Positions 1 to 11,399 of a stretch of 64,000 bases of DNA are shown piece after piece. A program made the position numbers and the translations under genes. This DNA comes from Hygrocybe punicea (Eukaryota > Basidiomycota > Agaricomycetes > Agaricales > Hygrophoraceae). Below the pieces are notes generated by a model. It did no database searches. It saw nothing but the letters and a program-made list of their open reading frames with translations, and was not told where the DNA came from. The stretch spans positions 1,674,001 through 1,738,000 of the forward strand of contig OY744467.1 of assembly GCA_963556145.1 (NCBI GenBank), written 5' to 3'. Numbering within the stretch: the stretch's first letter is position 1; each line of letters begins with the position of its first letter.

Positions 1-85
1 AACGACAGCGAGTTCACTATTATGCGCATATGCCCCACCACCACAAGTATCCACTAGTATGGTGTAATTGCCACAACGTGTCCTA
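1..85 (+). promoter_or_regulatory. Detached distal upstream region of membrane gene copy A
   Basis: Bases about 32-83 (CCACCACAAGTAT, then AATTGCC, then a C/T-rich stretch) resemble the region upstream of copy B at about 59519-59560. At base 84 a mariner-type terminal repeat begins. The matching repeat, in inverted orientation, ends at 22677, just before the proximal upstream region of copy A. I infer that this is the distal promoter side of copy A, cut off by the insertion. The similarity is short, so moderate confidence. Confidence 0.45.
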
Positions 86-176
86 CAGTGCTTTCACAAT
101 TTCATGTCTCACGTGGTCAAACGTAGTTGAAAATCCTGGAAAAGAAAAAAAATCATTCAATCGTCAAAACTCTATT

Positions 177-970
177 CTCGTATATGCAAAGCCCAGACAT
201 GCTCAATCACCCTCTTTGTTACTTCTTAGAATGTCCAACATATACTTGAGCTAGAGGGCCGTTGCTTGCACGGCATATCCGAGTCCTACTCAAAAGAAAA
301 AAATGTATTTACAATTTTACATGAGACTACAACCATACAACCAATAAAAATTACACCAAAACATATAAAGACACACATGCTTGTTTTAACCTGCATCAGC
401 AAAACAGCCATTTTAGTATAGAATGATATAGATACCTGTCAAAACCCATAGTAGTCCATAGACACTTATAGACAACCCCAATTTGTATAGTGTCGTATAG
501 ATCTGGATAGAATGCCAGTCACTCTATATAGCACAGGACACAGGTACTGTCTTGCCCAGTCCTAGATACTTCATACTGCATATATAGCCTCTTGTTACTG
601 TAACTTAGTAAATCTTGTCGACTTCGTGAAATTCTTCGAAGTCTAACATTTGTCCCTGTTTGGTACGGTTCATTCCTCTATCACTCCCTAGCCAGCCAGC
701 AGCGCGAGCAGGCCAGACACATGGCAACAGCGATGACGACGAGCAAGAGTAAACAATAGGGCCAGGGTTCGCCCAGGGCCCAACTTGGCAAGCTTCAAGG
801 TAAAGCAATTTGTTAAACATCCACTATGACTGAGGCACCGTGAGTCCACAGTTCGCCTTTTAGCCAGTCTCACCGTTTATTCAAGGTCAAAACAACTTCA
901 CGTTACAGGCAAGTGATACAAAGATTGAGATTATTACCTTACAATTATCAGCCACACATGCGCAGTCATC
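177..970. other. Intergenic, no gene recognised
   Basis: No coding region is supported here. The only structure seen is a 16-bp sequence, CATCAGCAAAACAGCC, at 394-409. It recurs inverted at 2539-2554, inside the last codons of the Helitron Rep/helicase ORF. Around both copies are many short TCTATA/TATAGA motifs (about 411-560 and 2350-2500), so this may be a duplicated, inverted Helitron 3' region. Confidence 0.4.
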
Positions 971-1079
971 GATACCGCCCATCTACCAAAGCCGACGTTT
1001 GGCCAAGCTCCGAATTCCTACGTAGCAGTCTGCATTGACAAGCAAATGATGCACACAAAAACAGTCAAGGGTCTCGACG

Positions 1080-1445
1080 ACGGCCCCTACCCAAACGCCC
1101 AACGCCATCGCCCAACGCCCAACGCCAACGCCCAATGGTCCCACCACAACCGGCAACGACGACGACGGCCCAAACGGCCCCTCACGATCCCAACCCCCAA
1201 CCCCAACCCCCAACGACCCCACCACATCCACCCAACGGCCCCTACCCCAACAACGCCCAACGCCCAATGGCCCCACATCCGGCAACAACGGCCCCACGAC
1301 GACGATGACGGCCCCTACCCCAACGCAACCCCAACGCCCAACGGTCCCACCACAACCGGCAACGACGACGACGGCCCAACCCCAATGCCCAATGCCCAAT
1401 GCCCACCTCCTTGGCCCAGCTGCATCCCCAAACACCCCACGGCCC
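1080..1445. repeat. C-rich degenerate tandem repeat (CCCAACGCC-type)
   Basis: The stretch is built of variants of CCCAACG(G)CC, with longer internal duplications. For example CCCACCACAACCGGCAACGACGACG occurs near 1140 and again near 1349. It has almost no stops in several frames, which gives long proline/threonine-rich open frames on both strands that I do not regard as genes. Confidence 0.7.
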
Positions 1446-1724
1446 CCTTCCGAGCCCCTCCTGCCTAGTGTGGCGGAACGTTCGAGCCCAATCTTGAACG
1501 TTCCGCCAAAAGAGGTGATTTCTTTTTTTTTTGATACTTTGGTTCCGCTACCCCACTTCCCTAGCCCCGCCACCCTCAAGCAATCCCAAGGGCCTCCTCC
1601 GAACCTCTCCCACTCAAAGCACTTAACCAGGGGACGAATGACTTGGTTACGTGGTCTAATGTATGTCCGCCACTTTCAACTACATCCAATGTCGACATTT
1701 GAACAATCTGATGTTTTTTTTATT

Positions 1725-2150
1725 TTACAGGATATATTCTCATACAACGTCGAGCAATCGTGAGGCGATACGCATAACATGATCGTCATCCTCATGAATT
1801 ACCACGGCCACAACCTGCAGAGTGCAATTGACTTTGTTGGCGAGCTGTGCCGGCAGACAATCGACCAATTCATCAAATTTTGCCCTCTTGGGGACCCGAG
1901 ATCGACGACATGGTCGATGGCTATGTGCAGGGTCTGCAGGACTGGATAATGGGGTCGCTGCATTGGAGTTTCATGAGGTGTTTCATGACCAAGAGATATT
2001 TCCAAGACAATGGCGCTCCCCCATAGTCACGGACCTGACCGACCGACTGCTCAAACAGCAGTCGGATGAAGAGAAGCCGCTGGGCAGCTCCCATTGCATT
2101 TCTCCAAGCGGATCCACCGTTAGTCTGGGCTTCACCGGGCTGAGGCCGCT
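1725..2150 (+). pseudogene. Sesquiterpene synthase C-terminal fragment
   Basis: After an intron-like acceptor (TTTTACAG, ending near 1731) the + strand reads DIFSYNVEQS, a stop, then GDTHN, followed by [20 protein letters not shown]. This matches the region around the NSE metal-binding triad (NDxxSxxxE) and the following helix of basidiomycete sesquiterpene synthases. A frameshift near 1880 is followed by WGPEIDDM and [15 protein letters not shown], also typical of the C-terminus. The stop sits where these enzymes carry Arg, consistent with CGA to TGA. Only the last exons are present; the DDxxD-type N-terminal part is absent. It lies next to the Helitron, so capture by the Helitron is possible but unproven. 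Confidence 0.8.
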
Positions 2151-2495
2151 TCGACTTGTGCGGCCACAATACAGGCGATGGGGTGGGACTGATGACTGTG
2201 CTAGCATAGGTGGGCAGGAGTGGATCTTCGTTTGTAGGTTTAGCCTAGTAGATCAATCCAATTATTTTTTCTTTTCTTTTATATTTTCTTTTATATGACA
2301 ATGAAAGAATAATATAAAATATAAAATGAGTGCTCCGGCTGCATTCTGGATGTGGTTATGTAGTACTATACAGATAGTTGACAGGTCTATACCGGTCTAT
2401 ACAGGTGAGACAGCCGACTGCATAGACTTGCATAGATGTTGCGTGGCACTATATATATTTAGACATACAAAGAAGTAGTCTATGATGCTATGACT

Positions 2496-5400
2496 CTATA
2501 GATGTCTGCACAGCACGTGGCAGACCTGTATCATTGACGGCTGTTTTGCTGATGTGCATAGAGTCAGGACAACATCACCTAACATTCCTTCATATTTCAT
2601 ATTTCTCCCAGTGGCAATTCCATCATGAAACCAAACAAGACCTGCTGAACTAATGAAACGAGCAGTAAAATGATTACTGCCATGATATATAACACCTCTG
2701 AGACAATACTGGTGTATTTGGCCATCAACTGGTACTGCCAAGGTATGGTTAATGGTCATGTTAACATCAGACACAGGATAGGCTAATATCTGAGGAGAAC
2801 ACACAAACTTGAATTTCCTGAGTAGTGAGTCATTACAGATTGTACATTTTGAACCAGTAATATTCACAAACAAATCAATATCACTCTGGATAGATCCAGA
2901 AGTGGTCCCTCCAACATGTATATTGCAATTATTTACTAATGCTAACTGATTTCTAGCAACAGGATGGCATTGAGGACAAGAAAGATGAGAAGAAAGAATG
3001 GGGGTTCCAGTGGCTAACAACTCATATAAGATGGCATCAACACTAGTATCCCTTCCAAATGGGAATCTCTGTTGTGCATGCTGATGTAAATGATGTCTTA
3101 AAAGATCCCGAACATCTTCTAATGAGTGTTCACCATTATAATATCTTGAAAAACCATCTACCAAAAGCCCTAGAAACTGAACATTTAGATTTCTAAAAGA
3201 ATTCGAATAAGCAATTCTGTCATCCTGCCAGATACCATACAATATGGACACAATTGAGTCATAAGCACAACTGTTATTGTGCCAATTAGTACCTTGAGGG
3301 ACATTAATAGAGGTGGTTGGCATACTGTCAACGACATGATCAATTTTCACTTTTTTCTTCTGAGGAGCTACTCGAGAGCCACTGATCTTTCTCTTTACAG
3401 CTGATGGCTGACAAAATTTGGCAGGTGAAGTTCCTTGTGCAGGCACAAATAGTGACTTTGAAGTACTGACTTCTTGGCCCTTTTGAGCTTTTCTCAGAAT
3501 TGTCCAGGGGATATCCATATCTGAATTTACATTGAAAACATCAGACTTGTTCCAACGAATAGCTTTGTGTACATTGGCAGGTACATAATGTTCTCCTTTC
3601 CATTTTCTGAAAGTATATATCAGTGAATTTCTGCGATCACCAACAACAGACTTGTCCAACTTACATTCATATCTCAAACGAACTATCTCATCTAGAAGCT
3701 CCAATTCACGGAATTCTTGACGTAATGCACCAGATGCACCTCCTGTTATTTTCTTGGCATCAAATCCCTGCAAAATAACTGTACCAGCTGCTGATGCACT
3801 GCGTGACAAAGCAGTATAATAAGATTGATGAGAACGGCTGTTGTTGAGGTCCACTGGATTATTAGGTCTAGTTTTTCCTTGTGAAGAGTAGTCTGTCATT
3901 GAGAAATTAGGAAGTACTTCCACTTGACTGCGAGAAAGAGTAATAGAAGAATCATCTGGTAGAGCACAATCAATAGTGACACTTGTCCTTGTTAATGGAA
4001 CAACATTCTCAGGTAATCCACTTAGTTGAACTTTCTGTGGTGGATTTACCAGTTTTATAAACAAAGTATCCAGAATTCTCTGTTTTCTGGAACCTATTGC
4101 AGACTGCCAGCAATAAACAGTCCCTTCTTGACCTCTGGTGATACATAGTTCTGTTGCAGTATTATTTCGAATAATCACTGGCATTCCAATACACAAAGAA
4201 AGTTTACCAGGAATACATTTGGAGTTAGAACTATGTGGTTGATTCCACAGAATCTCTTGAACATTATCTGATATGGTGGAGCTGTTACATATGACAAGAG
4301 AAGATGACTGCCTGTTTTTTTTCCTTTCCTGTGAACGAATTGAGTCATCAGAAAAAAAGTCAATCAATGGTTGGCCTGCCTCCTTTGAAAATCTCAATGA
4401 CCCAAGACGATTAATTTCATCTTTGTGAATATTGAGGGCAGTGATTATAGAGACTTGTCTAAAATTTTCATGATTAATTGATAAACGACCAGGCAAATTG
4501 CTGGAGACATGTGACCGCAAAAATACAAGATCTTCAGGAGTACAAGCTTTGTATCGCATATTTGTAAGAGCTTGTCTTAGTTGAGCATCTTCCTTTGTCT
4601 GTAGTCTTTGTCTCATGTTTTCTCTTAGTATAACAACAGTTGTAACTTGATGCCACAATGCTTTTCCAATGGCAGCTTCCTGATCTGAGTGACTGGTAGA
4701 TTGACCACCAACTGTTCTACTATAGAGAGATGCATGTTCTTGTCCAAGTGCAGGGGGTAATTGAGCAAAATCTCCTGCAAATATCATGTTTAATCCACCA
4801 AAAGGTAGTTCTGTTTCATTAAAAATTTTTGCCATTCTCACACTGATGCGATACATATCTCGACAAGACAGCATTGACACCTCATCAAAAAAAATGTAAT
4901 CAACACCTTGCAATCGTGACTTCAACTGTGCAATTTGATTATTTGATATATGGTCACTAGAATTCTCATTTAATCCAAACATATAATGATATGTAGAACC
5001 AGCCAGCAGAGCTGCAGCTGTTCCAGTTGGGGCAACAATAACAAAACGGTGTCTTTCATTATTCACATTAAAAAGCTGCACCAAAGCCTTCAAAACCTGG
5101 GTTTTACCTGTGCCACCCATACCTCCAATATACATTTTCAATTGCTCAAAATCTCTATTGGATGCATGATTTGCAACAATGTAAAAAGCTCTTTTTTGTT
5201 CTAGATTCAGTTGGAAGTCACTCACAATGTTGTCCATTGTCAATCTAGAAATGCCAGAGTGATAGTCTCTTTCAAGATATGACTTATCAACAATTTTTAC
5301 ATTGTTATATCTTGAAGGTTTGCCTACTTTGCATGTCAGTGATTCATTAATGTGACTTGGCAAGTTTTCAACCCTGTGTTCGAGTATATCTTGTTTTTTC

Positions 5401-8400
5401 TTCTGCACATTAGCTTTCCACTGACTTCCTGTTTGTATTATTTCTGGTACTGGTAGCTGAACACCTGATGATTTCAGAGGAATAACCTCAGTCCAACCTG
5501 TTTGAGTCATTACTGCTCGCATAGTTGCCATATCAAGTTGACGTTTCCTCTCATGCTTACCAATTTCCATAAAATCAGCATCAAACTCCTCATGTAACTC
5601 TGCCAGTGGATCATTGTCCTGAAAGTTGCCAAGTACTTGTTCTGAGTGACTGTGGCCCAATGTTGGATCATAATCATCAGACCAACTTGGTAAAACTACT
5701 GAACCCTTTCGAAGCTGTGCATGGAAGTCATCACGAGCATCAAGACACTCGTATTTTATATTGAAATTGTCCATCAACTCCATTTGTCTCTGACTAAACT
5801 CATATCTTAAAAATGATTCATCCCAAGATTGATCTTTAGTTTTTAAGTCATATCCAGAGCGCCAAGGTCTAAATAATGCAAGCATAGCTGAGCAGTAATA
5901 TTCACGATCACCTTGATCACATCGTGGTAATGTAGCTCCCAAAAATGTAGGGATGTGTGCACTGTCTTCCTGTACACAACGAGTTGCATGTGACTTGTGA
6001 AGTGGATGATCATCAAGAAAGACAAATAGGCCAGCAGGTGAAGATGTCTTTGTCTTTTCATCCACCTTCTGCTCAGAGTTGTGTATTTTATTAGATGTTA
6101 AATGATTGCAAGACACACCAGCACTACATTGTTCATCAGTATCATACCCATCTTTCTCATACTGAGATACATGAGATGCAACATATACTGCACTTTCAAC
6201 TATAACACTACCCCCATCTTCTTTTGTATTCAACTTAGATTTTGGAAGCTTTTCGCGTTTACATCGGCCTATCCAATCATACAAGCACATACCTGACAGT
6301 TCAGAGGGACGATAGATATAATCATAAACAGGTGATAATCCAATGATGCAACCTCTGTGTTTGATTAAAGCTACCTTTCCAACATGCTCTCTGGTATCAT
6401 CTGGATGCCAGGCCTCACGTGCCTCATGAAGATAACTCTGCCAATAGAATGGAGCAAAGTGAAAGTTTGTGTAATTGTCAGGGTTGCGTAAAAGATACAT
6501 GCAAGCCATGGGTGAACCAATTTCCATCTTCGCACTCAGATTGTTTACAATTTTTGTCATAAGTCGACGTGCTTTTTCCTTTTGAGTTTCATGACCACCT
6601 ATCATTTCACTGTTCTTCTGAAACATTGCCCGAATTGTATCAAATATAACATGAGTTTTCAAAGCAACTTTTGTAATATAATCTGATACATAAAGTATTA
6701 CAGCTTTAATTGCAGTTCCAGATTTCAGACTTGTTACATCTGTGTTGGAGCGGACCAAATATGTCAGTAGAGGGGTAAATGTATTCATCATTGGCTCTGC
6801 TTTCTTCATATTAAGAGCTCCAGTATCAGGATCCACCTCAGTCTGGTTGAATACAGGACGAGGAAATCGGGCTTTACATTTTCCCCACTTATTGTCCATG
6901 CATCCAACATACTGCCGGGATTTATGTTGAGAACCATCTTTATTTCTGTTGGTGGAACAATGATGTATGTTAGATTTAGCCAAAATATCATCCACTACAG
7001 ACTTAAACTTATCCTCCCAAACTTTCAAACCTTGACATGAGTTGCATTTGCCACACTTTTTAGAACATTGTTTTGGGGGTGGTTCTGGTAAAGTTTGTGT
7101 TGGATCCAAATAATCTGTGGAACTTGAAGCATCATTGATAGTTTTCAAAACTTCTTCCTGTGTTCCAGTAAGAAATTCACCAACATGTGTACTTTCTAGA
7201 TACTGAACAATCTTCTTCTGAAAGTTTGAACTTGGATCTAATATCCACTTTCTTATTTCTTGTGGTGTTAGGCAACCACGAATCCAAATCAACATATGAA
7301 GATGTAATGTGAGGCATCCTTGTTGCTCAACTGTACCATAATAAGCTGAAGTATCACCATATATTCCAGGATGATTATTATCCACACCCAAGATATGTTT
7401 GATAAAAAGTTTGACCATAAAGTGGAAAAAACGGGCACCAGCCACTGGATTCTTTGAAATAAGATGAATTCTTTCATCATTTGACCTAAATTTTGGATGA
7501 AATTTTTCTTCTGTGTCAGCAAAGTATAAACAAATTGGATGCTTAATGTCAGCTGGAGATAAAGTGATATACCATGAGGGTGCACCACAGTAAGAGATCA
7601 ATGACCAAATTTCATTTCTCATATACTTCTTGCTTGTAGTAGATCCACTCACTTTAGCTCCCACATGATCCAAGTCTCGCACTACTTGGTAACAATCTTT
7701 CTCTTCTTGACTAACTGGCTTTACAACTTCTCCTTCTGACAATCTCTTAGCCAAAGAAGACAAGACAATTTGATCAACATTCAACAGACGATTGGATATT
7801 TCATGGAATTTTGCCTTATCTGCAAGTAAGAACCCACCAGTTGAGCATGCTTTTACTTGAGCATGACTAAAGGCAACAAATGGGAAGTATATATCTGTTT
7901 GAAAGCGCTTATCATGATACATTAAAAGATGTCGTTTATGTTCTGCATCAGACAAGGATGTAGAACCTATGCCACCCAATCCATATGGAAATAGCCATGG
8001 GAACATCTGTGGATAAAGTCCCGGATTTTGGTAAATAGATGCATATTCAGAAGAATGACCAATTGCCAACATCTTACCACCATTATTTAGATGCCTGAGT
8101 GCAATTCCTTTAAGTGAGTTAATTGTTTTGGTATCTAGATCCTCACCAGCCAAACCATGGACAATGAATGGACAGTCACCATGCTCAGTACCATGCTCAT
8201 CTTCATGATCAAATACACTTGTACCCTCTGGTACTTTATTTGTCTCTCTATGGCGATATTCAATGGAGACAGGTGGGCCATCCTCAGGATATTTCACAAG
8301 ATTCTCATAAGATATATCCAAATCATGATAGTCAATGTGGTTGAGCTTTAGCCATTCAAGTGCCCTTGCAACATGATTCCTTCGCACCAGTAACGGTGTT

Positions 8401-10220
8401 CGTTCAAAGTCCTTTTCTGTAGGCTTACAAGGCCCTGTGAATACAATGGCTAAGACATCATCAAGTTCATCAACAGGTGGTGGTAGTGCCTGGTAAATCT
8501 TTGGAATAGGTGACTGAAATGCAACAACATGTGATGTCATCTTTCTCATTCCTGACGCAACTCGTACAAAACAACAGTTGTGACGTATGCGAGCTACAAG
8601 TAGTTTTTCAACAAACCGAAGCTCAGCAAGTTCCTTAGGAACATTTCCTAACCAAAGTCCTTGAGCTAGAGCAAGTTTAGGAATGTTTCTATTTCTAATA
8701 GATTTTCGACACTCAACACATATTTGTTTGCACTTATAGTCTAAAACAGGCCCTTTGTATTCACAAATCTTGTCTGTTGATTTTTGCCGCTCAATTCTTG
8801 TCACCCCTGGAGCTTCAAGAATGTTTAGCATGCCTTTGATACTTTTCAGTTGGCTTAAATTGCTCAATGGTACTAGCTCACCACACACAGCACATCCTGA
8901 CTCTTCAAATACACTTGGAGTTGACTCACTACAAAAATCAGACACAACAGTATGGGCTAATTCTGAAGACAAAGGTGGAGGTGGAAAGGCACACTCTTCA
9001 GACTTTCTTTCACATTGATCAAGAATTGGTTTTTCTGATAAAGTGACAGGTTTTGTTTTTTGCTTTTTGCTTGTCTTTGCTGAGCTCATCATGACAGAAA
9101 ATATGCTAGTATACAGGTCACAATTACTGCACTTGTGATTTTCAAAGTAGGCTGTCATTTTTTTTTTAGGCACATGAGAACCAATAGAAATATTGTGAAT
9201 CTGTGCAATCTTGATTACCATGTGGCCAGGTATGTGTGGAATGATGTCAAGCAATGGAATATTGGTGTGAATAAACTTCTCTACTGGAAATGACACAAGA
9301 TCAGAATTGTCAATATAGGTGACAAACAAATAAACTGAGCTGGAAACAACATGATCTCTACCTTTTGTCATATATGGAACTATAGCATTGGCAGGAAATA
9401 TATGAGACCTGCCACCACCCACAGGAGCTGTACTCACAGTGTCAATACTTTTTATTATCTCCATAGACAAAGAATTAGAGTGTTGTTTTTTAACTTGGCA
9501 GAAATTACAAAGTGGCTTCAGTGAGAATGAATATGGATGCAGACCCTTGTGAATTGATAGATATCTCAACATGGACAGTATATCGTGGGCAATAAATAAC
9601 CAGCGTAGATTCAGGCTTGCAGGAAGTTGAAGGCCAATAATATGGAAATCTATCAAAGACAAAGCAGAGATAGGACCTTTCCTGGAATACTTGCGCAATA
9701 TTGAGATCCTTGAGGGCAATTTTGAAAGGACAAGCAATGCTTGAAAGTCATGGTGTGACATCTGATTTTGCTGCATCATAAGTGACAGAGTGTGACATGT
9801 GGCTGCAATATTCTGCATGGGTAAGGCATGAAGTTGAATTAACCAGAAGTACAGCCTGACATAGATATACTGCACTACCCAAGTCTTGGACATCTTATGT
9901 ACATAGGCACTGCGAGCTACAAATGCATTTTGTACTACAGGATGTTGAACAACACTGTGGATCTGAAATATGGGACCAACAACATCTCTGTCTGCAGAAG
10001 CAGGCAAATTGAAACATGCCAACACAGGATCAGAGGATACAGGAGCAAGATTCATGAAGGGTAAAAGAAAGATAAAAGCCTTTTGGCTCAAACTAGACAT
10101 TTGTATGACAGTGGACATATGTATGACAGTAGACATGCTTGGTTTGCATAAAGACAGACAACCACAAGGGGTAAAAGACATGGGTATTGTGCATGAAGGC
10201 ACTGTACAGAAATGTGACAT
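2496..10220 (-). CDS. Helitron 1 Rep/PIF1 helicase with C-terminal USP-like protease domain
   Basis: This is one uninterrupted reading frame of about 2575 residues, counted from the first in-frame ATG at 10218-10220; the frame itself opens further up with GTG. Order of domains: a cysteine-bearing N-terminal region ending in a block with LWLGNVPKEL (DUF6570-like, residues about 440-560); the Helitron-like Rep domain with HUH motif LTLHLHMLIW (about 980) and the tyrosine region YVSDYITK (about 1180); PIF1/RecD-type helicase with Walker A GGTGKT (about 1700), Walker B FFDEVS (about 1780), GDFAQLPP, and TALSRS (about 2140). The last 260 residues carry NSCAYDS, two CxxC pairs (CPQC, CTIC) and a late His block NHFTARF...WFHDG. 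That is the Cys box, zinc ribbon and His box layout of ubiquitin-specific proteases. Role: rolling-circle transposition; the protease role is unknown. Helitron termini (5' TC, 3' hairpin plus CTRR) were not located. Confidence 0.9.
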   Translation of the reverse strand: MSHFCTVPSCTIPMSFTPCGCLSLCKPSMSTVIHMSTVIQMSSLSQKAFIFLLPFMNLAPVSSDPVLACFNLPASADRDVVGPIFQIHSVVQHPVVQNAFVARSAYVHKMSKTWVVQYIYVRLYFWLIQLHALPMQNIAATCHTLSLMMQQNQMSHHDFQALLVLSKLPSRISILRKYSRKGPISALSLIDFHIIGLQLPASLNLRWLFIAHDILSMLRYLSIHKGLHPYSFSLKPLCNFCQVKKQHSNSLSMEIIKSIDTVSTAPVGGGRSHIFPANAIVPYMTKGRDHVVSSSVYLFVTYIDNSDLVSFPVEKFIHTNIPLLDIIPHIPGHMVIKIAQIHNISIGSHVPKKKMTAYFENHKCSNCDLYTSIFSVMMSSAKTSKKQKTKPVTLSEKPILDQCERKSEECAFPPPPLSSELAHTVVSDFCSESTPSVFEESGCAVCGELVPLSNLSQLKSIKGMLNILEAPGVTRIERQKSTDKICEYKGPVLDYKCKQICVECRKSIRNRNIPKLALAQGLWLGNVPKELAELRFVEKLLVARIRHNCCFVRVASGMRKMTSHVVAFQSPIPKIYQALPPPVDELDDVLAIVFTGPCKPTEKDFERTPLLVRRNHVARALEWLKLNHIDYHDLDISYENLVKYPEDGPPVSIEYRHRETNKVPEGTSVFDHEDEHGTEHGDCPFIVHGLAGEDLDTKTINSLKGIALRHLNNGGKMLAIGHSSEYASIYQNPGLYPQMFPWLFPYGLGGIGSTSLSDAEHKRHLLMYHDKRFQTDIYFPFVAFSHAQVKACSTGGFLLADKAKFHEISNRLLNVDQIVLSSLAKRLSEGEVVKPVSQEEKDCYQVVRDLDHVGAKVSGSTTSKKYMRNEIWSLISYCGAPSWYITLSPADIKHPICLYFADTEEKFHPKFRSNDERIHLISKNPVAGARFFHFMVKLFIKHILGVDNNHPGIYGDTSAYYGTVEQQGCLTLHLHMLIWIRGCLTPQEIRKWILDPSSNFQKKIVQYLESTHVGEFLTGTQEEVLKTINDASSSTDYLDPTQTLPEPPPKQCSKKCGKCNSCQGLKVWEDKFKSVVDDILAKSNIHHCSTNRNKDGSQHKSRQYVGCMDNKWGKCKARFPRPVFNQTEVDPDTGALNMKKAEPMMNTFTPLLTYLVRSNTDVTSLKSGTAIKAVILYVSDYITKVALKTHVIFDTIRAMFQKNSEMIGGHETQKEKARRLMTKIVNNLSAKMEIGSPMACMYLLRNPDNYTNFHFAPFYWQSYLHEAREAWHPDDTREHVGKVALIKHRGCIIGLSPVYDYIYRPSELSGMCLYDWIGRCKREKLPKSKLNTKEDGGSVIVESAVYVASHVSQYEKDGYDTDEQCSAGVSCNHLTSNKIHNSEQKVDEKTKTSSPAGLFVFLDDHPLHKSHATRCVQEDSAHIPTFLGATLPRCDQGDREYYCSAMLALFRPWRSGYDLKTKDQSWDESFLRYEFSQRQMELMDNFNIKYECLDARDDFHAQLRKGSVVLPSWSDDYDPTLGHSHSEQVLGNFQDNDPLAELHEEFDADFMEIGKHERKRQLDMATMRAVMTQTGWTEVIPLKSSGVQLPVPEIIQTGSQWKANVQKKKQDILEHRVENLPSHINESLTCKVGKPSRYNNVKIVDKSYLERDYHSGISRLTMDNIVSDFQLNLEQKRAFYIVANHASNRDFEQLKMYIGGMGGTGKTQVLKALVQLFNVNNERHRFVIVAPTGTAAALLAGSTYHYMFGLNENSSDHISNNQIAQLKSRLQGVDYIFFDEVSMLSCRDMYRISVRMAKIFNETELPFGGLNMIFAGDFAQLPPALGQEHASLYSRTVGGQSTSHSDQEAAIGKALWHQVTTVVILRENMRQRLQTKEDAQLRQALTNMRYKACTPEDLVFLRSHVSSNLPGRLSINHENFRQVSIITALNIHKDEINRLGSLRFSKEAGQPLIDFFSDDSIRSQERKKNRQSSSLVICNSSTISDNVQEILWNQPHSSNSKCIPGKLSLCIGMPVIIRNNTATELCITRGQEGTVYCWQSAIGSRKQRILDTLFIKLVNPPQKVQLSGLPENVVPLTRTSVTIDCALPDDSSITLSRSQVEVLPNFSMTDYSSQGKTRPNNPVDLNNSRSHQSYYTALSRSASAAGTVILQGFDAKKITGGASGALRQEFRELELLDEIVRLRYECKLDKSVVGDRRNSLIYTFRKWKGEHYVPANVHKAIRWNKSDVFNVNSDMDIPWTILRKAQKGQEVSTSKSLFVPAQGTSPAKFCQPSAVKRKISGSRVAPQKKKVKIDHVVDSMPTTSINVPQGTNWHNNSCAYDSIVSILYGIWQDDRIAYSNSFRNLNVQFLGLLVDGFSRYYNGEHSLEDVRDLLRHHLHQHAQQRFPFGRDTSVDAILYELLATGTPILSSHLSCPQCHPVARNQLALVNNCNIHVGGTTSGSIQSDIDLFVNITGSKCTICNDSLLRKFKFVCSPQILAYPVSDVNMTINHTLAVPVDGQIHQYCLRGVIYHGSNHFTARFISSAGLVWFHDGIATGRNMKYEGMLGDVVLTLCTSAKQPSMIQVCHVLCRHL

Positions 10221-11390
10221 GTGACATTTCCACGGATATTGGGAAGAACACGCCACCGATTTGGTGACAAAAGTGGATGTCTAGAACACATGTGAGCAAG
10301 CGGAAGCATGTGTTAAATATGAGACCACTTACAATCAGGTTGCCGTCAACCCACAGCAAATTACTGACAAGAAATAGAAATCACAGTTTAATGAAGCCCA
10401 AAAAAATTGAAGAGAGTACATACATGGTCGGGTAATCATGAATACGAGAGATAGTGATAGAAGCAAACACCTAGAACACATGTAAGAAAGTAGATGAATC
10501 ATACGTTAGACACAACTCACAGACGGAATATGGCAATAATGCCTCGAGGCAGTGACGGCAGTGAATGCCTAGAATACATGTGAGATGGCCGAGAAATTGT
10601 GAATAAGAGGCCACTCACCGATGAGATGTGGTCAACTTGCAATGAAGGTGAATTCATGCTGCATACAGATAAGAATCAAGACTTGACGAAGCCTCAAAAA
10701 CGCACAATGTCGACATTCCGACACAACATGTAACTTTTCTGCTGCCTTGGGGCCAAGTGGAAGGCACTTTGGCACTGTAGAACGACGACAATTATCATCG
10801 CGATTCAGGAACCAAGCGCAAATTCGTGACATACACTGCCAAAGTTCCAAGGAGAGGGAGCCATACACCAACTGGTACATCGGACAGGATTTGGGAGAAG
10901 AGGTGTACAGCTATCAAGAGTAGGAATATCAACAGATATTGGAAAGCTTGCATTTTTTATCGGGAGAAATTGTACGTGCACGCAAAGTGTGTAAATAAAA
11001 CTCCGCTCCGCTGCCAGTACGCTCATTATGCAACAGGCAAGCACTGGCAGTGTCGTAAATCCGGGTGCAAACCCTGATGCTGGGATTGGACCACTTTGTT
11101 TTGTTCTTATAAACGAGGTAAATTTCGTTTCCATTGATTACCTACTGACTACAAGACCAGTCAACAGCGATGGCGAGCAGCAGAATGACCAAACTGCAAA
11201 CCCGGAGGCCTGATGCTGTGGGATGCTTTGAAGATGTCACTTATAAACGAGCAGCAAAATGTCCAAGTCGACGCCGACCCGAATGCAAACACTGATGCTG
11301 AGATTGGGACCACACTTTGCTTCGTGTATTAATGAGGGAGTATGCCGCGTCAATCAATATGCTGTTGTTGTGGATGAGGTACGCAGCAAC
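10221..11390. other. No gene recognised upstream of Helitron 1
   Basis: On the minus strand there are several splice-donor-like GTGAGT/GTAAGT sites (complements of ACTCAC and ACTTAC near 10331, 10518 and 10615). Untranslated exons or the 5' part of the Helitron are therefore possible. No open frame here shows a family motif I recognise. Confidence 0.35.
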
Positions 11391-11399
11391 ACTTCGTGA

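Noticed and set aside
983..1579. Long overlapping open frames on both strands in the C-rich repeat
   Set aside because: They result from a stop-poor tandem repeat; no motif and no codon-level conservation.
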